NCBI GenBank assembly: GCA_037042185.1
Contig: JAXQJY010000021.1
Span: 884,682 to 948,681 of the forward strand
Source: Sordariomycetes sp. S80-01Y
Lineage: Eukaryota; Ascomycota; Sordariomycetes
Length of the DNA: 64,000 nt
Direction: 5' to 3'
Position 1 is the first letter of the stretch, and every line of letters begins with the position of its first letter. Positions 55,701 to 64,000 of the stretch are shown here, in pieces. Below the pieces are notes generated by a model. The model saw nothing but the letters and a program-made list of their open reading frames with translations, searched no databases and was not told where the DNA came from. Position numbers and translations under genes: made by a program.

Positions 55701-58700
55701 ATGGCCAAGCTCGTCAGTCGGTAGTAGATTGTGCGGAAAGCCCATCCACGCGGCAGTTCTGCCTCATGTTGAAGAACCGTCCTCTGGCCATCCGTCCCTG
55801 ACATCTAGTTCTCAGTCTCAAGGACGCCATTTTGATACCCAGACTCACAGTAAAGCTCCACGCCGAAGATGTTCGGGCGCACCCCCTGATGGGAATATTC
55901 CAAATGTGTTCATGCGGAACGCGGTGCGCCACTGTTTTCTCAATTGCTCAACACTCGACTCATGATCCTGGGGAGGACGTCGCGAAAGTCAAGGGTGTCG
56001 AGGGGACGATGTTTGTAGGCTTATCATGCACCTGCGGGGGTGATTACAATCCTCAGTATTGCCCATCATCTCTGTCATACACCCATGTGCGGCCCGGGAC
56101 GTCGAGATGCTGACACCCTGCCTCAGGTGACTTGGCTTGTGGGAGAATCACCAGCTCAAGGTCACCGCGCAAGCGAGCAAAGGCCGGCTCCTACATGAGG
56201 CAAGATAACGACCTGGGGCTATCAAGAGCTTGAGAAAAACTTCTTTCATGGTTTGAGCATCTGAAAGGGGCGAATAGTGCAGCCTCACCCAGAGGATAAG
56301 CCCATGATGGCGGTGCGCCTCACGATCTCGGTTGCTAAGCCACGCGTCCCTCATCGAGACAATCAGGAACCGGGGAGAGAACGATCGACCGGGGAGCGCG
56401 GAGAGTCTCGAATGTCACAGATAGACGGGAGAAGCCCACCCTGGAGTCGCAGGACGAAACGATGACGGCGGCGGCGACCCTGGCTTGCTGTAAGGCGAGG
56501 CTGGATCAGTCGAACCTTTCGGGGAAAACCAAGACGCACGCAATTGAGACTGCGGATCGGGGCCCCGTAAAGACACGTCTCTTCCCATTAGGTGAGTTGA
56601 CAGAAAGGTTTTGTCATGATTGCCGGCTGAGAAGGAGAGACAAGTTGAGAAGTGACGAAATGGCGACACCCTGCTCGAGCATCCAGGGGTTCTGGGCAAG
56701 TAATCAGCACACACCCCCAGAGACAGACGCAGACGGGAAAAGATACTTTGGTGCGGCTCCTCGAAAAGTACTCACCTTGCTCCGTACCTGAAGCAAAAGT
56801 CGATGGAGGAGCGGATCTGGGACGCTCAGGCGCCGTCGCCATCAGGGTGGATAGACTTGTGCGGCAGGGCAACGAGACTCGCCCGAGGAGCTAGATGCAC
56901 CTGCGTAGGGTAATCAAAGTAACAGGCACGCAAGAGGATACGCTATGCACTTGGGGCTCAGCACCCCAAAGTGACTGCCGGCTGCATCTGATAAGCCGAG
57001 GGCCCAGGCCAAAGTCAGCTTGTGGCGACTGTGCGTTGTCTCGGTGCGGTCTCACGAGAACGTCAGCGCAGCCTCTGTGGCTCAGCTCAGCGACACTGCT
57101 TATACCTCGAGAAATTGTCGAAGGGCATTGAATTTTCCCACCTCACGCTCTCAGCATTACACCCAATCTGCGCTCTATGTTAGTTGCCAGCAAGTCGACC
57201 CAACGTTAACCGACGCGGGGAGGTATCTTACCCGTCCGCGCGGCCATCGCCGAATCAATTGACTTTACAGCCGTGCACTAGATGGATCGTCTTGTTGCGG
57301 GGCGTCGCGCGCGCAAGTGGTCCGACGATGTCTGCTCAGACGACTGAGCGTATAACCAACTTGCAGTAGCTGGGTGGGGGAGACTCGATTGGCATATCTA
57401 GGGCAACTCTTTTCAGGGCCTGGACGGAGACAAAGCGCCAGAAACACCTTTGTTCGTGGCGACTTGATTCAGTCCAAGGTAAGGGTCGGTCTCGGTGCGT
57501 CTGATCGGGTGTCTTGTTTGGAACCCACACACTTGGTCAACCCGTGCATAACTACTTGCAACAGGTCGAGACATGCAAGATGATGCGCAGTAGCTGCCGC
57601 CCGCGCGCGAACATGTCGTGGACGGATTACTGAAAGCTCCACGTACACGGGCCGTTGACCTGCAAGCACTACTGCTATGACCAGTACTACTGCACTAGTA
57701 GCCAGCGAGGACTGGGCCTCGCCGGACGCTTCCCGCGGGATTTCACTGGGCATCCCATCGCGGGGGAATAATGATACGATGAGAGGAATTCTCCGAAGAC
57801 GACGGTCTTGCATCGCTGCTATGCACCAGTTTGCGAGACCAGCTTAGCGCGCGCACGTCTGTTGCCGTATTCGGACGCTCTTCAGCTTTGAGCTCACTTC
57901 GGGTCGAGCAAACTGCATGGCTGGGACAGGCGCAGAATCTGGCATTGCAGCAGCTACGTAGCAGTAACCATTACGTCGGAATCGACCATGTCTAGATGAT
58001 GGCAGCACCGGATCACCACAAATGAGCCATACACTGAGCCTCCAGTGAGTAACCTGTGTTGTTGCAATGCCAGCGCGAGTCACCAGCTTCTAGCTTCGGA
58101 ATTATCAAGAAGGATCCACTGGGCAATAGTGTTGCTCATCGTATTGCCTGCCGAAGAGACAGAGGCTACTGTATGCCGCAAGAGGGAAACGGGTGGCCTT
58201 GATGAGTATTCAAAAGGCCTTGACCCAAGGCACTATACGGAGCACGGGACAGTCTGGTGGCGGCCGGGGGCGTGCAAACCTGTCAGAGAGAGAGAGAGAG
58301 GAGAGAGAGCTATTTCCTTAGACCCGGGTGGCCGGACGGGACGGATCGTCGACCGGCCACCCGCCACCGTCGCCCCCGGCACAGGTACCAGACTACGAGC
58401 AAGCGTAGCGGGTCCCCTTCGGCCTCGGCAGCGGCCCTGCTCGGGATCTCCATGCTCCGGCTGTAAGCTCGACTCTGAGCGGTTGCCGGCCGCAGAAGAG
58501 GAGCGCCAACCTTAATAACAGGCTGTCCGAGTTAGGTTGCAGCATGTACGCCTATGCCGAAGGTCCCAGCAGACCAAGATCGAGAACTATGGCCGGCACC
58601 GTCACTCTTCCGCGCCTTCATTTTAGTCTTCCAGGTTCGTCCTCGTGGTGGTGGTGTGGGGAAGCGTCTTAGCGCTATCGCTGGCTTTGTTTTCTCAAAC

Positions 58701-61700
58701 CCCCCCACGTCGTCTCTTTTAGTCAAAGATTCCATCTTGACCGTTGGCCCTGCTGGTGAGAGCGACAGCCCTCGTAATCATAGTCGGCGATCCGAGCATC
58801 GTCATCATCTGGTCGGCGAACTTCGGGGTATGCGAACATTCGAGAAGTTTGCGACGAAGCCCAGCTTTCGAATTACTCTGTCCGGGGCGGCCGCGTTGAG
58901 CACTGAAACACACGCAGCAGCGTGGTATTTGCTGGTCTCACTCTCAAGCTCTGGAACTGTTCGATCGATGGGTTGAAACAGGCCGAGTCGACCGTTGAGC
59001 TCGTCTTGAGGGCTCTTGTCTCACACTTTCCGAGACACCTACGACCGTTGGCTTCGACCGCGTGGACGTCGCCGTTGGACATGGTTTGCAGCTTCGCCAA
59101 CGGTCGACAGAGGCTTGAGAGGCCGGCGACCAGCGACCAGCGTTCAAGCTGCGCATCGCTTGCGACTTCAATCGGCATTTCCTCAGCCTACCGCTCTGAA
59201 ATGAGATCAGGCTGCTGAGATCTCGCTGACGTTTGCGTCCGCGTCCGGTAAGGGATCAGGGGAACATGGATCGATGCCCAGGGTACAGGGCCAAGCAACC
59301 AATTACAGCTTGTAGATCACCCCTCATGACCGCGATCCCGGGTCGCAAAGCTTCAGGTCTGTGCACCAGACAAGCCAGGTCATCGCTGCGCTGCCCCAGG
59401 GATCCCGCATGTTCGAGCACTGTCAACCCTTCCATCCAGTCTCAACCATGGTTAGCAGCTGGATGCTGCCTTCAATACATATCCTCTCCCGTTCGGCACA
59501 GATGAGCACAAAAGAGCAATTGAGACTTCGAAGCCATCACATCTCGCCTGCGTTGGTAAAGCTTGCGTAGCTTTGTTTTCTCGCAGCCTTCGCATGACTT
59601 TCAGTAATCAGGATATGGCGCCATCCAATAAGAGCGCCGAACGTTCATCTGCGCAATAGCCTCAGATGCAGGTCTGTGACCGACCCGCAATGTCAATGTC
59701 CGAGCGTCGAATTCAGCATCAAGACCACACGAGCGATTAGTTTGGAGGGTGAAGATTAATTCGACGTGATCTCATTGCGACACTGTAAGTTTCGTACAAT
59801 GCGTGCGGAGAGCGCGCTCATCAACGGCATGAGGCGACGCAGCCTATATTGCACAATGATGCAGCGTATTTTACAATGGGCGTCATGGATCGCAATTGAA
59901 GACTCGAGACTTCAAAGCCGACGTGAGTGTTCCCGTGATGTTCTGTCCGGCTGACGTAGTGAGACCCTTGGAGGCAATAGCCTCTTCAAGCTCACGGCTA
60001 CCGATCTCGCGCGGTCTCCTGCCGAGACCATTGTGCTAGCAACCACTCTATGCCTTGCATCTGTGCGGTGATGCTCGTCATGACCTGTGTTGATATATCA
60101 TTCTGGGCGAGCGGGTATTCTGTAGGCGTGCGGGAGTGGGCGACTTCCAAAAAGGGACTGGCTTGCGAAGGTTGGGCACGGCGCAGGCGCATGCGCACAG
60201 AATTATTGCCGTTGGTAATCTACCCACGCGGCGGGAGAGATGTTCTCTCTAAGAAGAGTGCCGATGAGGAAACAGGAGAAGGCATGAAGAAGACGGACCT
60301 GGATCCCAGCGATCTGGACATTCAAGCTGGATGGTCGAGGCTGAGACGCCACATAATGACTGGGATAGCGGATTGTATGGCCCCCCCCGGCAGCCTGCCG
60401 TCCCCCGATCATCTTCGGGCCGCCACAAGCTGTTGCAACTGTCACAACTCAGCCAAACAACGGTTGGCCATGGTTTTGCTTGGTCGATGTCAAGAAAACC
60501 GGCGAAAGAAGATTGCAAAGGGCTGCGTGGCTAGAGGCACTCCTTAACATGGCGAAGCTGGGAAGGTTGGCGGTGATTACTGAGCCGCTCTTGTCTTTCC
60601 AACACGAGACCTGGGGTTGCTGGGGTTGAAGTGCTCCCGGCTCAAGATGCTGACAGAAGAGGGCAACAAAAAGGTGTCTTGAACAGCGTGGCAAGAGTTC
60701 CAAACCTGTGGGATTACCCACGAGTCAACGATAAAAACTTCTTTCGACCCGGTTGTCGTTCACGTGAGATGATCTCCATGTACTTCGATCTGGGGGCGCC
60801 CGCAAGATCGGTAGATTTGGGCTCTGTCCAAAAGCTGTTGGTGCTGTGGTACCACCCGAAGATTGGACAGAGCTCGGATGATGTGAGTTTTGGGCGCTAG
60901 TGAGGTTGCACATATCCAAAAAACCTCAACGCTGTAAGGATGCGTACTTTCGACATGAAATCTTGGGTCTGGGTTCGAACCAGGCGGCTGGTGGTATCGG
61001 CAACAGCCGTCGCCGTAAGCGCCGCCGTTCTTGTCTCCCCCCTTCGCTACGTTGTACCCCCACAGGGCAATCACTCCCTCGGGGTTTAGATCAGTTGAGG
61101 AGTGGACGCTGCATTGATGGGCTGTTATCAACCAAAAGATATCTGGATAATCTCACAGCAAGTAGTCGCTGACCATCTCGAATGTGCAAAGATTATGCGG
61201 TCCGGGGCCGAAGTGAGCAACCCCCAGTCTTCAGGGGCGGATGATCCTCCACGATCTTGAGAGGTGGACCGTAGATAAGCTTGAAAAGAAGTAGGTGGGT
61301 ATCGTCTGAGGATCGTGGCTAGGCCTTGTCCGAGGAATATTTTGTGAGGCTGGGTATGTACAAACGGTCACAGCACCTGGCTTCGAGCTCGAGCATCGGT
61401 GCAATGGGTGTAAGTCCAATGGCCACACTGTTGACAGAGCTTGAGGGAAGTGTGCTGGGATGTGATGGCCCCGCCAAAAGTGTTGCGGAGCTGTCATTAG
61501 GCTGGAATTAACACCGATCCTTGGCCCTCGCGGCTTTGGCGCAGTGGACAGCTCGCGATATACCGATCCAGTGCAGAGCGGCACAGCCTGAGCGATGCCA
61601 GATGGCGGTAGCTCTCTGATCGCGCGATACGCACATGATCGATAGGAAGCAAACCGCTTATCGACGAGCGCGGCTGTTACAAACAGTCTCAGCTGAGCAG

Positions 61701-64000
61701 TATGGAGTATACGTACCATCCTCAAACGCGATTTCTCAAGCTCCCCACAGACGAGAGAACGAGACAAGAAGGCTAGACCCAACCGGGATGCGACCGCCAC
61801 GAAGTGCGTGCGTCTCCTCATCCCACAGGCCCTTGCGGGAGATCTTGGGCGAGTAAGGGGGGTTTAGTCCCCATTGAATCCGCGAGTAATGACTAAGTGC
61901 ATTCGTGCTTGTTGTCTCTGGATGATTGCGCACACGTCGAAGAATTGACCAAGGCGATCTGAAGGCGTGGTTGCGCGGATCCGCGTGGCGAGGCAAGTGT
62001 ACGGCTTCAAGCCTCCCCGGCTCGCAAGGCTGGTGAGTTCTGGCGGTACCAAGATTCGGGTAATCATGAAAGGGATCCTTGAAGCTGACTGCGAGATCTT
62101 GACCATGTTAGTGCTTTTCTGGGCTAAGCGGAGCGCATGATCGCCAGTCCCGCCAGGGCGGCCGGGCCCAGGTGACGGTCAGGACGCTAAGAGACCAGGG
62201 CATGCATTGGCTTACCAGGCTGGCGGCAGGATGGGGGCCAGGCTTGCCAGGTCAACGTCAATGTGGAGGTTGATCCTGCAGTGTGGGCTCCTCAGGGTGC
62301 ATCGTAGTCACAAAGTAATTTGGCGACGGCTCCGTATCGGCGTTTGCGGCTTGCGGCGGGGGGTCAAGAACGGGGCCAAAGGCTCAGCTTGGGGGTTTTG
62401 TCGTCTGCATCTGGCGCAAGGGAAATGCACCCCTGACCGGCAAGGAGCGATGTTGTGCTGCCGGTGCTGGGTAGATGCTGGATGTTCAGATTAGAGGGAG
62501 GGGTTCTCAGGACGAAAAGCTGAGATCCAGCTCAGCTCGGATGACGTACCTGCGCTCGTCCACCAGACGTGAAGACTCTGAGTGCCACTCCGAGTCGCAG
62601 TGGAACCTCAGTCTTCGAGATGCAGCGCCTGAATTGAGGTGTGCAGGCACCCCGTGAGTTCCAGTCCTCGCTGTAAGGTCAGGTAGTACCTATAGAACTC
62701 TAGTAGTGATGGCAAGGTGCAGCAAGCTCTCCACGTCTTCTGAATTCTGATGATACCAACGTCCATCTGCGTCTTTCTGCCTCCCTTTCGACGTGGTGTC
62801 GCAGTGATGGCATTTGAGTCTGGCCACAGCAAGAGTATCTACGTCGTCGTCTCGTCTGTCTTCTGGGCCACGGCGCTAAGCAACCCAGGATGTCCCTCAC
62901 TCGGAGCGCCGCTGTCCACTCTAGCACCCGTAGCCCCTTTCTAACCCTTGCACAGATCATGGCCGTCTCTGGCACACCTTGACGATTTCAGGGCTGTTTT
63001 AACCTCGCTGCAGTGCGAGAATAATTTCCCGTGATACGCGAAGCTGCTTTGGTCGAAAGCATCCAACACGCTTCGTGCTTGAGATCTCGCAGGCCGGATG
63101 TGGGTGCAGGCATCTCGCACTCCAGGCTTCGTACCGTGAAAGAAGAACTGTCTTAGATACGTGCCGCCTATCCCTGTCTCAAGCTTCCACACTTCAAGCT
63201 CTGATGACGAGCATTAAATCAACTTTTAGCTGTGGCCCGGCCGGCAGGGCAAAACACTCCCCATTGCCGCAGCGCTTGGGTGCTTGCCAGCTAATTTGAG
63301 GGCCCTCAGGCTGTTCCAGATCCCCAAATGTCTCAATGGCCACAGGCCCGAAGCGGGAGCTAAAGGCTGTGCTCTCGGCTTCTCCATCTTTCCAGCGGAT
63401 CGTGTCCACAACATGTCGAGCCTGAGGTTCAAACAGCAAACGCTTTCCAGCCAGCATTCGTAATGCTCTCTAGAGAAAGAGCACAGCTCCCATTCAGTGG
63501 CTGCAGAGATTGAAGGCGCACCCCTTCGATATGCTCGTCCATCACCCTCGCCAATTGCAGCGTCGGCGCGATGCTTTGCCGTCAGCGTCGTCTCCTCTTC
63601 TCGAACGTTGTTCCCTGTCTTGCCCATCCACCACAACCATTCAGTTGACTGCATTAAGCAAGGGCTCAAGGTCTGTTTCCTGGCCCACCTTTGCAGTAGC
63701 CCTTGTCTGTTCACCTTGCATGGACCCTAGACCCCTGACCCCTGTCAGCGACCTCTCGCGGTACGGTGGGGTGGGGGTTGCTCTACTAAGTAAGCGCGAT
63801 ACTTGGGGACGGGATGCTGGCCAGGTACCGGCTCGAGATACGCCTCATCAAAGTCTTTGTCACCTCGTTAGGCTCTCAAAAGCGTCGCATGTGGACTATT
63901 CCAGTACATTTTGGCCATGTACTTTTTCTAGCCAAGAACGGAGCGCATGGCGCCGCAGAGGGGTAGCATAACTGCCGGACGAGCTTTGGCGAGCTCGCTC
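52744..64000. other. 11-kb right-hand region with no supported gene
   Basis: Contains the FLX1 3' UTR and then sequence in which every open frame on either strand is short (at most about 230 codons), overlaps others, lacks family motifs and often lacks an ATG. Base composition is balanced, so it is not RIP-type AT-rich repeat debris. No transposase, reverse transcriptase, terminal repeat, tRNA, rRNA or telomere repeat was recognised. An AG microsatellite lies at 58285-58309. Non-coding RNAs, highly divergent small genes and decayed transposons cannot be excluded by reading. Confidence 0.4.
58285..58309 (+). repeat. (AG)n microsatellite
   Basis: Twenty-five bases of AG dinucleotides with one interruption (GAGAGGAGAG), intergenic. 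Confidence 0.85.

Noticed and set aside
60972-60981. GGTTCGAACC, a tRNA B-box-like decamer
   Set aside because: On neither strand could a matching acceptor stem, D arm and anticodon arm be built around it.
61537-61547. TGGCGCAGTGG, a tRNA A-box-like match
   Set aside because: No B box (GGTTCRANNCC) follows at tRNA distance and no cloverleaf forms.
61231-61821. 196-codon minus-strand frame in the right-hand region
   Set aside because: Composition Arg/Ser/His-rich without motif, overlapped by other frames; no plausible family.

Overview
The window looks like nuclear DNA of a filamentous ascomycete (Pezizomycotina). The genes carry short introns (about 47-85 bp, a few longer) with GT..AG ends and CTAAC-like branch points. 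Single genes alternate between strands, and every recognisable product is a conserved eukaryotic housekeeping or hyphal-growth protein. No bacterial operons, tRNA, rRNA, CRISPR array or intact mobile element was recognised. All exon structures were worked out by hand from splice sites and protein conservation; every complete multi-exon model sums to a whole number of codons.

Layout: 1-2714 (-) m-AAA mitochondrial protease, 3' end off the window; 3267-4331 (-) HemK/Mtq1 release-factor methyltransferase; 4773-5885 (+) RNA polymerase II subunit Rpb11, with a 625-bp first intron holding a promoter-like stretch and a micro-ORF; 6195-6709 (-) LSm5; 7190-8863 (+) DEDDy 3'-5' exonuclease; 9090-10531 (-) Ytm1; 12709-15022 (+) glycogen synthase; 17758-18642 (-) unknown protein; 23720-25637 (-) F-box protein; 27024-28160 (-) fatty-acid elongase; 29600-30370 (+) Cox6; 30832-34493 (-) chromodomain protein with an Hda2/3-like region; 35218-36789 (+) Rai1 with an 8-nt micro-exon; 37206-39236 (-) GCKIII kinase; 40724-44825 (+) Cyk3; 45351-49113 (+) Mau2/Scc4 cohesin loader with a very long Gln-rich N-terminus; 49378-50558 (-) SF3b4/Hsh49; 50915-51311 (+) Tom7; 51764-52743 (+) Flx1-type mitochondrial carrier.

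From 52744 to the right edge (11 kb), and in the gaps 10.5-12.7, 15.0-17.8 and 18.6-23.7 kb, no gene could be supported. These stretches are not AT-rich, so they do not look like repeat-induced-mutation debris.

Functionally, the genes fall into RNA synthesis and processing (Rpb11, LSm5, Rai1, SF3b4), mitochondrial biogenesis (m-AAA, Mtq1, Cox6, Tom7, Flx1), ribosome assembly (Ytm1), chromatin and cohesin (Hda2/3-like protein, Mau2), cytokinesis and polarity (GCKIII kinase, Cyk3), and storage and lipid metabolism (glycogen synthase, elongase). They are neighbours, not a pathway cluster. No clearly new multi-gene system is visible. The most unusual items are the nested promoter and micro-ORF in the RPB11 intron, the RAI1 micro-exon, the apparently complete Cys-His-Asp triad in Cyk3, the chromo-Hda2/3 fusion, and the large empty region at the right.
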